27,657 nt of DNA from a virus (IMGVR_UViG_3300043410_000997:1-27657); one strand, 5' to 3'; shown: positions 20,713 through 27,657, numbered from the stretch's first letter. Translations and numbers: made by a program. Notes: generated from the letters alone by a model not told the origin.

Positions 20713-22519
20713 GCTTCTTCTATCCGTCTTAGCGTTTTTTTTCCTACTGCAACTTTGGGTCGCTGCCCCTGCTCAAGCTGATTGGGTTGTCGGTATCGGC
20801 AATTTGCAGGGGTCTTGTGTTCAGTTTGATTGGCGTGGCGGTACTGCTTCTTATAGCGGTAGTGGTGCTGGCCAGTTTACTGTCGATGTGAATAACACTT
20901 TCGATAACACTATTGGCGGGGGTTCGACTTCTGATTCTTGGTCTATTTGGGTGAATGATCAGCAGGTTGTTTCTTCGACTGTGATTGAGCGTTCGCAGGT
21001 GTCTGTGCCGGTGTCGGATGATTGGACTGTGACGGTTCAGGGTATTGATGTTGGGTTTTGGGCTGGCTGGTATGGCACTCAGTTCTGTAACCCTGTTTTT
21101 ACGGCTGATGAAGTAGTTGTCGTTGATCCTGTTGTGCCGGTCTACACTCCTGCGCCGATTCCTACTGGTGACTATCGTTTGGATGAGGGTTGGGGTGCTG
21201 CGATTGCTGTTCCTGCGGGTATGGTGATTGACCGCGTTCAAGCTTGGTACGGTGACCCGAATGACGGCAATAACGGTGCTGACTGGTCGGCTCAATACAC
21301 AGAACAGTTGCATGGGTTATCTGTTGCTGATTTGAATTCAGGTAATTATTTTGGTGATCCTGTGCCTGGTGTGTATAAGGTGCTGATTGCGACTGTTTTC
21401 TTCGTAACTGATCCTAACTTTGTAAGCCCTGTACAGCCGTTGCCTAGCCCTGAACCTACAATCACTCCAGACCCTTCGCCATCGCCTGTTGTTGAGCCTC
21501 CTGTGACCGTTGAGCCTACTCCTGAACCTACGGTTGACCCTGTGCCTGAAATCGTGGTTTCTTCGTCTGACGTTAGGCCTGAGATTCCGCCTGTTCAAGA
21601 GGTTGTTGTGATTCCTGAACCTGCTCCTGTGCCTATCGTTATTGCGCCAGTCGTAATCCCTGAGCCAGTTGTTGTGCCACCGGTTGTCGAACCTATTCCT
21701 CAGCCGATTGTTGTTCCGCCAGTAATAGTTCCAGAACCTGTCGTTTCTCCACCAATAATTGAACCTGCTCCTGTACCTGTTCCAGAACCTGTCGTTGTTC
21801 CTGCACCTGATCCTGCTCCGATTGATGTGCGACCTGAAGAACCGCCGGTGACTGAGGTTGTGCCTGAACCAGTTGTCGAACCTGTTGTTGAACCTAGCCC
21901 AACTCCAACCGAGCCAGTCATTGAACCTAGCCCTAGCGAACCGGTTGTTGAACCTAGCCCAACTCCCTCAGAAACCGAAGCTCCTGCTTCACCTGAGCCA
22001 ACACCGAGCGAACCAACCGTTGCTCCAAGTCTGCCCGCCATTCCCGACCCAACAACTGAACCCTCTGCTGAACCAAAGCCAGTAATCGTTCCTGCTCCAC
22101 CGGTGCGAGAGCCAGTAATTGTTCCAACTCCACCTCACGAAGAAACGGTAAAGCCTGAGCCAGTAACCGCGCAAACATTGACACTCCCTGACAATCCAAG
22201 CCCGCAGGAGATTAGCGCAGTTATCAGCGAAGCTAATACGATTCTAGATTCTGCTGTGCAGGGTAGCCCCGAATATGAAAAGGCTTTAGAGGTTTTGGCT
22301 GAGGCTGCGGTCGCTGATGATCCTGAAGTGCCTGAAGAACTGTTGAGCATCCCTGGTGTTGGTCAGGCCGCTGTCGCAGTCTTACAAGCGTTCAATGCCC
22401 TCGGTAACTTGGGTGCTGACATTAGCCCTGCGGTGCGTAAGAAGTCGAAGCAGGTTGGTTCTGCGGTGATTGTTGTAGGAATTGCAGCATCTTCGGGTGC
22501 TGCTGTTAGGAGAAAATAG
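20699..22519 (+). CDS. Secreted proline-rich envelope protein (606 aa)
   Basis: A clear signal peptide: MKKSK, a hydrophobic core (LLLSVLAFFFLLQLWV), then a likely cut after APAQA at residue 27. Two beta-rich domains follow (about 28-130 and 155-245; several WxxW-like aromatic pairs). Residues about 250-500 are a long Pro/Glu/Val/Ser stretch with PEPVV, VEPSPTP and DVRPExPP repeats, likely a wall-spanning stalk. The C-terminal part (about 500-585) is helical (SPQEISAVISEANTILDSAV). The end has a hydrophobic segment and RRK. It is translated from within the holin-like gene. Function unknown; an envelope-exposed exclusion or lysis factor is inference. Confidence 0.85.
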   Translation: MKKSKLLLSVLAFFFLLQLWVAAPAQADWVVGIGNLQGSCVQFDWRGGTASYSGSGAGQFTVDVNNTFDNTIGGGSTSDSWSIWVNDQQVVSSTVIERSQVSVPVSDDWTVTVQGIDVGFWAGWYGTQFCNPVFTADEVVVVDPVVPVYTPAPIPTGDYRLDEGWGAAIAVPAGMVIDRVQAWYGDPNDGNNGADWSAQYTEQLHGLSVADLNSGNYFGDPVPGVYKVLIATVFFVTDPNFVSPVQPLPSPEPTITPDPSPSPVVEPPVTVEPTPEPTVDPVPEIVVSSSDVRPEIPPVQEVVVIPEPAPVPIVIAPVVIPEPVVVPPVVEPIPQPIVVPPVIVPEPVVSPPIIEPAPVPVPEPVVVPAPDPAPIDVRPEEPPVTEVVPEPVVEPVVEPSPTPTEPVIEPSPSEPVVEPSPTPSETEAPASPEPTPSEPTVAPSLPAIPDPTTEPSAEPKPVIVPAPPVREPVIVPTPPHEETVKPEPVTAQTLTLPDNPSPQEISAVISEANTILDSAVQGSPEYEKALEVLAEAAVADDPEVPEELLSIPGVGQAAVAVLQAFNALGNLGADISPAVRKKSKQVGSAVIVVGIAASSGAAVRRK

Positions 22520-22683
22520 TGAAGAAGTTTGTGAACGAGCAGCTCGGCCAGTTGTTTACCTTTGTGGGTTTGTTTACTGTGTGGGCTTGCTTGGAGGGTT
22601 CTTTGAAAACTGTCGTGGGTTGGGCTACTTTGGTTAGCCTGATTGTGTGGCTGGTTTCTTACCCTCTGCGGCGTGACGAGTAG
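22519..22683 (+). CDS. Small two-segment membrane protein (54 aa)
   Basis: GTG start overlapping the stop of the preceding gene (TAGTG). Two membrane segments (LFTFVGLFTVWACLEG and VVGWATLVSLIVWLVSYPL), N-terminal KKF and C-terminal RRDE. This resembles small holins and fits as the last gene of the lysis cassette. Its 3' end overlaps the convergent whiB gene by 25 bases. Confidence 0.65.
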   Translation: MKKFVNEQLGQLFTFVGLFTVWACLEGSLKTVVGWATLVSLIVWLVSYPLRRDE

Positions 22684-22949
22684 CTTCTGCGTTCTTCCGG
22701 CAGTAAGCCACCCCAAATGCCGTAAGGTTCGTTAGAGTCTAGGGCGTAGTCAAGGCATAAGTCTTGCACGATACAACGGTTGCAGATGGTTTTAGCGGTG
22801 CGGACTGCTGCTGTGTTTTGTCTTGATTCGTGAATGTCTGGGAAAAAAACTTCTGGCACTTGCTCGCATTCAACACCACTATTGTCAATGATTGCTTTTT
22901 GCAGTTCGATGAACTTTTTGTTCAGGTTTAAATGTCGTAGCCAAGTCAT
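22659..22949 (-). CDS. whiB: WhiB-like iron-sulfur transcription regulator
   Basis: A 96-residue WhiB-family protein. The four cluster cysteines are C28, C56, C59 and C65 (C-x27-C-x2-C-x5-C), followed by the turn GIWGG (77-81) and a basic tail RRSYSSRRR that contacts DNA. I chose ATG 22949, because TTAGGG lies about 9 bases upstream on that strand; an earlier ATG at 22991 would run into the divergent exonuclease gene. WhiB proteins are confined to actinobacteria and their phages. It is the only minus-strand gene, converging on the lysis cassette and diverging from the recombination operon, so it may regulate either. Confidence 0.93.
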   Translation of the reverse strand: MTWLRHLNLNKKFIELQKAIIDNSGVECEQVPEVFFPDIHESRQNTAAVRTAKTICNRCIVQDLCLDYALDSNEPYGIWGGLLPEERRSYSSRRRG

Positions 22950-22955
22950 AAAGTA

Positions 22956-22977
22956 AACCCTAACAAACGAAAGGGTT
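22956..22977 (+). promoter_or_regulatory. Inverted repeat between whiB and exonuclease gene
   Basis: AACCCT (22956-22961) and AGGGTT (22972-22977) form a 6-bp inverted repeat in the 31-base divergent gap. Each arm also serves as the ribosome binding site (AGGG) for the gene on its own side, so it may be an operator or a symmetric pair of translation signals. Confidence 0.45.
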
Positions 22978-22980
22978 GCT

Positions 22981-23841
22981 ATGGAACACAAGATTTTTGA
23001 CTTCGCTGAGATTGTAGGCGATTTTATTCCTGGTTCTGCTGAGTGGCATGAGGCTCGTAAGGGTTCGCTTGGTGGTAGCCAGATTGGTGCTGTTTTGGGG
23101 TTGAATCCTTGGGAGTCACCTTATACAGCATGGTTGAAGGTTACTGGGCAGATTGAGTCGAAGATCACGCCGTCTATGTCGATGCGGTTGGGTACGAAAC
23201 TTGAAGCTCCTATCCTAGAGATTTTCGAGGAGGAACATGACGGCAAGGTTTATACGACTGGCACTTACCGGCACAAGGTTGATACTTGGAAACACGCTAA
23301 CCCTGACGCTATTTATGAAGCCCCTGACGGCTCGCTAACGGTTGTTGAGGTCAAGTATTCGTCTGACTATTGGAGCGAACCACCTCGGCACTATGTGGCT
23401 CAAGTGAACTGGTATATGCACATTCTGGGTTTGAAGCGGGCTGTGATTGTTGCTTTGGCGGGTTCTTCGTATAAAGAGTTTTGGATTGATTATGACGAGT
23501 TCGCTATTGACTCGATGCTTGATCGGGTGAACGAGTTTTGGTCGTGTGTCACTCATTTGGTGAAGCCTGAGTTTGATGGGTCGGAGTCGACTTATCAGAG
23601 TGTTCGCCAGATGAATCGTGATGTGGTTGATGCAGAGTGTGAGTTGGGGTTTGGTGGTGTGCAGTTGTTGGAGGCTCGTAAGCGTTTCCTGGATGCGCAG
23701 CAGGAGTTGTGGTTGGCTCAGTCGAAGATTCTTGACGGTATGGGTGATGCGAAGTATGGTGTCATTGAGGGCGTTCGCGTTCTCTCTAGGCAGGTGGCTT
23801 CTAGTGGGTTGCCGTTTATTAAGTTCCTGAAGGGGAAATAA
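22981..23841 (+). CDS. YqaJ-like exonuclease (phage recombinase nuclease)
   Basis: A 286-residue protein of the lambda-exonuclease/YqaJ family. The N-terminal motif SAEWHEARKGSLGGSQIGAVLG matches the family start. The catalytic set is visible: E in MRLGTKLEAPI, D in HANPDAI, and E-x-K in VVEVKYS (near residues 122-128), with Q in HYVAQVNWYM. It digests one strand of double-stranded DNA ends to give 3' overhangs for annealing. GAAAGGG lies 6 bases before the ATG. The probable annealing protein is two genes downstream. Confidence 0.92.
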   Translation: MEHKIFDFAEIVGDFIPGSAEWHEARKGSLGGSQIGAVLGLNPWESPYTAWLKVTGQIESKITPSMSMRLGTKLEAPILEIFEEEHDGKVYTTGTYRHKVDTWKHANPDAIYEAPDGSLTVVEVKYSSDYWSEPPRHYVAQVNWYMHILGLKRAVIVALAGSSYKEFWIDYDEFAIDSMLDRVNEFWSCVTHLVKPEFDGSESTYQSVRQMNRDVVDAECELGFGGVQLLEARKRFLDAQQELWLAQSKILDGMGDAKYGVIEGVRVLSRQVASSGLPFIKFLKGK

Positions 23842-24009
23842 ATGTTGTGGTTGTTTATTGTTTTGGGGTCGGTGCAGTTCCTGACGCTCATTGCTTTGGC
23901 TTTGACTGTGCGTGAGTTGAGTCGGTTGAAGGTAATTGTGAACGGTATTTTGACTTTGACTGGCAGTCTGATTGATACAGTCAAGGCTCTCGCAGGGATG
24001 GTCAAGTAA
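23842..24009 (+). CDS. Small membrane protein (55 aa)
   Basis: ATG directly after the exonuclease stop; its TAA overlaps the next ATG. The first 23 residues form a membrane segment (LWLFIVLGSVQFLTLIALALTV), then an amphipathic helix. No family recognised. Its place between exonuclease and annealing protein genes is curious for a membrane protein. Confidence 0.6.
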   Translation: MLWLFIVLGSVQFLTLIALALTVRELSRLKVIVNGILTLTGSLIDTVKALAGMVK

Positions 24010-24542
24010 TGGCTGGCCGGTTCAATCTCGCTGACTACGAAACCGTTGAGCAGCGTATCCGCCGATTCTATGAAACACACCCTGACGGTCGAATCATTAC
24101 TGAAAATGTATCTACCCTGCAAGATCGGCAACTAGCAACCTGGGTGTTTAAGACAACTATCTTCCTTGATGAGGGTTCTCAAGCTGCTGGTTTGGCGAAG
24201 GCTACTGGGTTTGCGTCTGAGGTTGATGGCGGGTCGGGTGCGAATGCGACTTCGGCTTGCGAGAACTGCGAAACGAGTTCGATAGGCCGAGCATTAGCGA
24301 ACATGAACCTGTCGGGCAATAAGCGGGCTTCTCGTGAGGAAATGGCGAAAGTTGAACGCGGTGTAGAGAAACCTCTCGTAAACATTGCAGGGCAGGTCGC
24401 TGCTTTTGTTGAAGCGAAAGATTTAGAGGGTTTGCGTAAACTGTATGCACAAGCAGAACGCGCTGGAGTACCGGCATCAACTTTGAAGGTGATCACCGAT
24501 GGAGCAAATGGACTCAAGACAGCGCCGGATTCTGCTGGCTAG
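24009..24542 (+). CDS. Probable single-strand annealing protein
   Basis: A 177-residue protein. It opens RFNLADYETVEQRIRRFYETHPDGRI and has the segment TSACENCETSSIGRALANM (residues 81-99), which resembles the conserved ...IGRAL motif of phage recombination proteins of the ERF/Sak type. The C-terminal part is helical. Pairing with a YqaJ-like exonuclease supports an annealing role: phages usually encode the two together. I am confident that it is a conserved phage protein, less so of the exact family. Confidence 0.6.
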   Translation: MAGRFNLADYETVEQRIRRFYETHPDGRIITENVSTLQDRQLATWVFKTTIFLDEGSQAAGLAKATGFASEVDGGSGANATSACENCETSSIGRALANMNLSGNKRASREEMAKVERGVEKPLVNIAGQVAAFVEAKDLEGLRKLYAQAERAGVPASTLKVITDGANGLKTAPDSAG

Positions 24543-24705
24543 TGTCGTTGAGTTGAAGGAAGCAATGCAACTAGCGCAACTAACGGCTCAAAGCATTTGG
24601 TTGAAGGATTTGCAACGCTTGTATTTGGAGAGGAAAGCGAGGTTAGAGAATGGAAGACTTTACACCGAGCCAGGTGGTTTCGGAGTTGAATCGGATTCGG
24701 AGTGA
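24499..24705 (+). CDS. Small hypothetical protein (68 aa)
   Basis: ATG at 24499 with AAGGTGAT 6 bases upstream; overlaps the preceding gene by 44 bases. ATG 24508 with GGAG close by is an alternative start that reduces the overlap. The product is a charged helix (LLASVVELKEAMQLAQLTAQSIWLKDLQRLYLERKARLENG) with an acidic tail. No family recognised. Confidence 0.55.
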   Translation: MEQMDSRQRRILLASVVELKEAMQLAQLTAQSIWLKDLQRLYLERKARLENGRLYTEPGGFGVESDSE

Positions 24706-24988
24706 GGCCGCTAAAGGGGTTGATGCTTTGTATCTTGCTGAAGTGAAGTTGGCTGAGAAAGAGCAAGCGTACGAAATCGCCTTACAGAAGGCTTTTATCA
24801 TCGCTGAGGGTACTGTGGCGGATAGGACTGCGGTAAGCCGTCTACAAGCCTCTGAAGCCCGATTTGAGGCAGATGTGGCTAAGGCTGAACATAACCGTAT
24901 CAGAACGAAGTTGAAGCAACTTGAGTTGGCGCAAATGAGTGTGCAAACAATAGCGAAACAGGTTGAGTTGGGATACAAATTCTCGTGA
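24650..24988 (+). CDS. Hypothetical coiled-coil protein (112 aa)
   Basis: Starts ATG at 24650, overlapping the preceding gene by 56 bases. The product is one long charged helix with heptad-like spacing (LYLAEVKLAEKEQAYEIALQKAFIIAEG). Proteins like this are common in phage recombination operons next to the annealing protein, but without known function. The ribosome binding site may be GGTTAGAGAATGG-like, weak. Its stop overlaps the next GTG start. Confidence 0.65.
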   Translation: MEDFTPSQVVSELNRIRSEAAKGVDALYLAEVKLAEKEQAYEIALQKAFIIAEGTVADRTAVSRLQASEARFEADVAKAEHNRIRTKLKQLELAQMSVQTIAKQVELGYKFS

Positions 24989-25188
24989 GTGATCCAGTAA
25001 ACAGCCCCGACCACTACAACCGTTTCGGGGTGCAAGTTATAGAGATAACCGAACATTTATCATTCTGCATCGGCAATGTCGTAAAGTATTGTGCGCGAGC
25101 TGACTTCAAAGGGAACAAGTTGCAGGACTTGAAGAAAGCACGATGGTATTTGGAGCGGGAGATAGCTAGGTTAGAGCGTGACTCCTAA
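24985..25188 (+). CDS. DUF3310 protein
   Basis: A 67-residue protein starting GTG at the GTGA overlap. It is a full DUF3310 domain: VNSPDHYN at the start, then VIEITEHLSFCIGNVVKYCARADFKGN and DLKKARWYLEREIARLE. DUF3310 proteins are widespread in phages, sometimes annotated as nucleotide-metabolism related, but the activity is not settled. Confidence 0.9.
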   Translation: MSDPVNSPDHYNRFGVQVIEITEHLSFCIGNVVKYCARADFKGNKLQDLKKARWYLEREIARLERDS

Positions 25189-25519
25189 TGAGTTCAAAAA
25201 ATACTTACGGCGTGATCAGTATTGTTGGCATTGCGGTGCAACAGATGAAACGCTTATCCCGCAACATCGCGCTAATCGCGGTATGGGTAGCGTTAAATCT
25301 CGGAATCGGCCAAGCAATATTATTGTTTTATGTTCGGCGTTCAATCAGGCGATTGAATCAGACGCATCGAAGGCTGCTTTGGCAAAGGATTACGGCTGGA
25401 AGATATCGGGGCATGATAACCCGCTATTTATCCCGTTATTCGATGTGGTGAAGCGGGAGTGGTTTTTCTTGGATGACGAGTTTGGTAAGTTCGTCATGTA
25501 CAAGCCGCTGATAGAATAG
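25178..25519 (+). CDS. HNH-like zinc protein (113 aa)
   Basis: GTG start at 25178, overlapping DUF3310 by 11 bases. CWHCGATDETLIPQHRANRGMG (near residues 16-37) and RPSNIIVLCSAFNQAIESD look like a diverged HNH module: CxxC, then His, then N and C, with the final His of the classic motif missing. The C-terminal half is a conserved-looking beta region (IPLFDVVKREWFFLDDEFGKF). It may be a nuclease or only a DNA-binding relative. A different frame at 25188-25451 is a shadow. Confidence 0.7.
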   Translation: MTPNEFKKYLRRDQYCWHCGATDETLIPQHRANRGMGSVKSRNRPSNIIVLCSAFNQAIESDASKAALAKDYGWKISGHDNPLFIPLFDVVKREWFFLDDEFGKFVMYKPLIE

Positions 25520-25524
25520 AAGCA

Positions 25525-25579
25525 GGGCAGACCCCAACCAAGGAAAGTCTGCCCCGCAAACCAGTAATCAAGGTACTGG
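25525..25579 (+). terminator. Tandem hairpins, possible terminator without U-tract
   Basis: GGGCAGAC (25525-25532) pairs with GTCTGCCC (25547-25554), then CCAGTA (25561-25566) pairs with TACTGG (25574-25579). No run of T follows the first stem; a short ATTTT follows the second. They end about 40 bases before the next start codon. They may terminate, pause or protect the operon transcript. Confidence 0.4.
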
Positions 25580-25618
25580 CATTCCAATTTTACGGGATTG
25601 CCGGAGATTGGACAAACA

Positions 25619-26326
25619 TTGAGCATCATAAATCTGGCTCGCAAAGACAACCAGCCATTCACTCAAATCCCCAACCAGGTGATTCGTGATCCACGCATAA
25701 CCCCAAACGCTTTCCGACTCTTGGCCTACCTAATGAGCCATAAAGACGGATACGAACTGAACTATGAACAGATTGAAGTTCAGACTGGGATGGGTCGTTA
25801 CGCAATAAATGAAGCAGCGAAGCTTCTAGTTGAGTTGAAATGGCTTCAGGTTAATCGTCCGAAAATCGATGGCAAGTTTGCCTGTAAACAATGGGTTGTT
25901 TTGTCAAATGAAGCAAATGAATCCATCGCGGGTGATTCCATTGTGGAATCGCACCACATGGGGCAATCAACGGACAATAAAAGAACATCATTTAAAGAAG
26001 AACAATTAGAAAAAGAACAAGTAACTTATGTTCATTCTGACGATGAACAAGTCTTCATAGAATTTTGGAAGTTGTATCCTCGTAAGCAAGGCAAAGGTGC
26101 AGGTCGTAAAGCCTTCTCTAAAGCCTTGAAAGTAGTTTCTGCTGAAGAATTGATTGCTGCCTGTCAGCGGTTCAATGATGATCCGAATAGGCCAATCGAT
26201 ACTAAGTTTCTTCCGATGCCCGCTACATGGCTGAATGAGGAAAGATGGGGAGATGATCCTTATCCTGGTAGTAATCGTGTTACATCTCCGGAAGAAATCA
26301 AACGCATTGAGGAAGGGTATTTCTAA
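25619..26326 (+). CDS. Replication initiator-like winged-helix protein
   Basis: A protein of about 235 residues. The N-terminal half is a winged-helix DNA-binding region (NQVIRDPRITPNAFRLLAYLMSHKDGYELNYEQIEVQTGMGRYAINEAAKLLVELKWL). A polar linker follows. The C-terminal part (FIEFWKLYPRKQGKGAGRKAFSKAL ... MPATWLNEERW) is a module common on phage replication initiator and DnaD-like proteins. I prefer TTG 25619 to TTG 25598, because TTGGA lies 6 bases before it and none lies before the other; neither is certain. It likely recruits helicase to an origin not identified here. Confidence 0.75.
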   Translation: MSIINLARKDNQPFTQIPNQVIRDPRITPNAFRLLAYLMSHKDGYELNYEQIEVQTGMGRYAINEAAKLLVELKWLQVNRPKIDGKFACKQWVVLSNEANESIAGDSIVESHHMGQSTDNKRTSFKEEQLEKEQVTYVHSDDEQVFIEFWKLYPRKQGKGAGRKAFSKALKVVSAEELIAACQRFNDDPNRPIDTKFLPMPATWLNEERWGDDPYPGSNRVTSPEEIKRIEEGYF

Positions 26327-26766
26327 TGAACATTGTTGAATGCACCGAACTGGTGGAGAAGATTTTCGCTGTCGATGGCCGAGTAATAAACACTCAGGCT
26401 AGAGATGCTTGGTTCTCCGCTATCGGTCACTTAGATCGTGACTTGGCTGGTCAGGCCGCTAAAGCTTGTATCCAGGAGCAAACTCAGAAGATTGTTCCAG
26501 CCCATGTCATTGCCAAAGTCAAGGAAATGAAAAAGGATAAGGATGCTCGCCGGAACGATGAAGAAAAAATCGGTCGCAGATTCGGAGAAAACGCACCCAT
26601 CTGCACTCATGGCCTGATCCTCATCGGCTGTATGCCCTGCCAGAAACAACTCGCAGAAGAATCCCGCTGCCGACACAACCTATACCCCATCTACTGCGAC
26701 CATTGCCAACCACACTTCCAGCGACTATCTTGGACAGAGTGGCAACAACTCAAGGCAGTAATCTAA
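26326..26766 (+). CDS. Hypothetical protein, helicase-loader-like N-terminus and Cys-rich C-terminus
   Basis: A 146-residue protein; ATG overlaps the initiator stop. Residues 1-70 are a helical domain (TQARDAWFSAIGHLDRDLAGQAAKACIQEQTQKIVPAHVIAKVKEM) like small replication accessory proteins that follow initiators. The C-terminal part has two cysteine pairs plus His (CTHGLILIGCMPC, then CRHNLYPIYCDHC), likely two zinc sites. A helicase loader or primase partner is possible but inferred from position. The base composition is markedly richer in A and C than most of the window. Confidence 0.62.
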   Translation: MNIVECTELVEKIFAVDGRVINTQARDAWFSAIGHLDRDLAGQAAKACIQEQTQKIVPAHVIAKVKEMKKDKDARRNDEEKIGRRFGENAPICTHGLILIGCMPCQKQLAEESRCRHNLYPIYCDHCQPHFQRLSWTEWQQLKAVI

Positions 26767-26771
26767 AAGAT

Positions 26772-27029
26772 GTGGAACGCACTCTCTGCATACGTTGTGG
26801 AATCCCTTTGGATACCCGCAGGAAAGAACTATGCCTTGATTGCGGAAGCAAACCCTCTAAAACAATCACTTACGGTCAAGAAATCTGCATCCCTCACCGC
26901 GGGGATTTCGATGACTATGACCGCCCAATGTTAAACGGTGACTTATTCCTACCTGGAATAAGAACCTGCAACCACGCAGATTGCGTGAATCCGAATCATT
27001 GTCTAGGGTACGAACTAGACTCTGAATAA
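26772..27029 (+). CDS. HNH/zinc-finger-like small protein (85 aa)
   Basis: GTG at 26772 lies just after the preceding stop; earlier TTG codons in the same frame would overlap that gene by 64 bases. Two CxxC pairs (CIRC, CLDC) come first. The end (RTCNHADCVNPNHCLGY) resembles the C-terminal half of HNH_3-type nucleases, where the C/N-x-H motif binds zinc. It lacks a clear full HNH core and may be a reduced or non-catalytic relative. Rich in A and C like its upstream neighbour. Confidence 0.6.
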   Translation: MERTLCIRCGIPLDTRRKELCLDCGSKPSKTITYGQEICIPHRGDFDDYDRPMLNGDLFLPGIRTCNHADCVNPNHCLGYELDSE

Positions 27030-27048
27030 ATTGAAAGGAATGAAGCAG

Positions 27049-27366
27049 ATGGCTTTTATTACTATTCGTAACGGCAAGGTTACTTTCCCGAACGCGAAGG
27101 GTTTCACTTTGGTGGAGTCTTTCACTACTCGTGACGGTGATTTGGTTGAGAAGAAGTTTAAGGTGTGGACTGATGAGCAGGTTCGTGACGGTGAGGTTGT
27201 GACTGTTTCGGGTGTGTTCTCTGCGAAGGTCGCTGAATATAATGGCGTGACTTATGTTGAGGTTTCGGTGAATAAGCCGAAGCTTGATCGTGGGTTTGGT
27301 GGCGGTTCGCAGTTGGAGCAGAAGAAGGCGTATAACGCTATTCAGGCTGATGACGCACCGTTTTAG
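27049..27366 (+). CDS. Single-stranded DNA-binding-like protein (105 aa)
   Basis: I chose ATG 27049 because AAGGA at 27035-27039 lies 9 bases upstream. Residues 1-80 form a beta-rich OB-fold-like domain (AFITIRNGKVTFPNAKGFTLVESF ... VVTVSGVFSAKVAEYNGVTYVEVSV). The end, ADDAPF, matches the acidic tip (DDxPF) with which bacterial SSB proteins bind partners. The protein is short for SSB, so the assignment rests on the tail, the fold-like pattern and the replication neighbourhood. It overlaps the next gene by 17 bases. Confidence 0.7.
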   Translation: MAFITIRNGKVTFPNAKGFTLVESFTTRDGDLVEKKFKVWTDEQVRDGEVVTVSGVFSAKVAEYNGVTYVEVSVNKPKLDRGFGGGSQLEQKKAYNAIQADDAPF

Positions 27367-27657
27367 ACTTGCTTTTTTTGTTGCCGGTGTGCCGAAACCT
27401 CAAGGGTCTAAACGGTACATCGGCAACAATCGTTTTGTTGAGGCTAGTGATGTTAAGCCTTGGCGTAGGGCGATTGGGAAGGCCGCTGATGCTGCTTTGC
27501 TGACTTCGGATTTAACTCCGATTGATAAGCCAGTTGTGGTGTCAGCGGTTTTTTGTATGCCGAAACCTAAGACTGTGAATCGTTTGTGGCCGAGTGTTGC
27601 ACCTGATCTGGATAAGTTGCAACGGGCTTTGGGTGACGGTATGACTGTTGACGGCTC
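27350..27657 (+). CDS. RusA-like Holliday junction resolvase (partial, cut by window end)
   Basis: Starts ATG at 27350 within the SSB-like gene and runs open to the window end, giving 102 residues. AFFVAGVPKPQGSKRYIGNN, then VFCMPKPK and PDLDKLQRALGDGM match the RusA family, whose paired Asp residues bind metal (PDLDKL). RusA enzymes resolve recombination junctions and tidy branched DNA before packaging. The C-terminal part lies beyond the window. Confidence 0.85.
   Translation, partial: MTHRFRLAFFVAGVPKPQGSKRYIGNNRFVEASDVKPWRRAIGKAADAALLTSDLTPIDKPVVVSAVFCMPKPKTVNRLWPSVAPDLDKLQRALGDGMTVDG

Noticed and set aside
21700-22041. Minus-strand Gly/Thr/Ser repeat protein opposite the proline-rich gene
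   Set aside because: Direct mirror of the Pro/Glu/Val repeat codons; the plus-strand frame has a signal peptide and continuous domains.
25188-25451. Alternative plus-strand frame starting ATG at 25188
   Set aside because: It competes with the HNH-like frame at 25178-25519, which has recognisable Cys/His motifs; the alternative has none.
25525-25579. Replication origin
   Set aside because: Two hairpins before an initiator-like gene suggested it, but there are no iterated direct repeats or clear AT-rich unwinding region, so I kept it only as tandem hairpins.

Overview
The window is 27.7 kb of a tailed, siphovirus-type double-stranded DNA phage (or prophage) of an actinobacterium. The evidence is an HK97-type head module (P27-like small terminase, large terminase, portal, U35 prohead protease, gp5-like capsid), a long-tail module (tail tube, frameshifted assembly chaperones, tape measure), lysis genes, and a recombination/replication module. 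A WhiB-type iron-sulfur regulator is the actinobacterial signature. Frequent GTG and TTG starts and the moderate GC content would suit a small aquatic actinobacterium, but that is inference. No integrase, repressor or tRNA array is present, so lifestyle cannot be decided from this window.

Layout. 1-1288: short accessory genes, a NrdH-like redoxin, a zinc ribbon protein and an HNH endonuclease next to the terminase. 1289-1398: non-coding, possible cos region. 1399-6748: packaging, portal and a three-part HAD/SH3-like/prohead protease fusion. 6749-7101: the main non-coding stretch, with a terminator, an extended -10 promoter, a structured leader, an 83-nt tmRNA-like RNA and two 18-nt direct repeats. 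7102-8262: major capsid gene, closed by a strong terminator. 8394-10629: two glycosyltransferases and a cytidylyltransferase. 10649-18807: connectors, tail tube, -1 frameshifted chaperones, tape measure, tail tip and three tandem related tail-fibre-like proteins. 18868-19509: a free-standing HNH homing-type endonuclease whose insertion seems to have duplicated the ribosome binding site and start of the gene behind it. 19772-22683: lysis and envelope cassette (three small membrane proteins, an M23 peptidase and a large secreted proline-rich protein). 22659-22949: whiB, the only convincing minus-strand gene. 22981-27657: YqaJ-like exonuclease, probable annealing protein, DUF3310, HNH-like protein, replication initiator-like protein, zinc-finger proteins, SSB-like protein and a RusA-like resolvase cut by the window end.

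Most genes overlap by 1-4 bases (ATGA, GTGA, TAATG), so they form long translationally coupled operons. The capsid gene is the exception: it lies between two terminators with its own promoter and RNA leader. The most unusual item is the tmRNA-like element in that leader. It keeps both ends of the tmRNA tRNA-like domain, including the G3:U70 alanine identity pair and an encoded CCA, but has no messenger domain.
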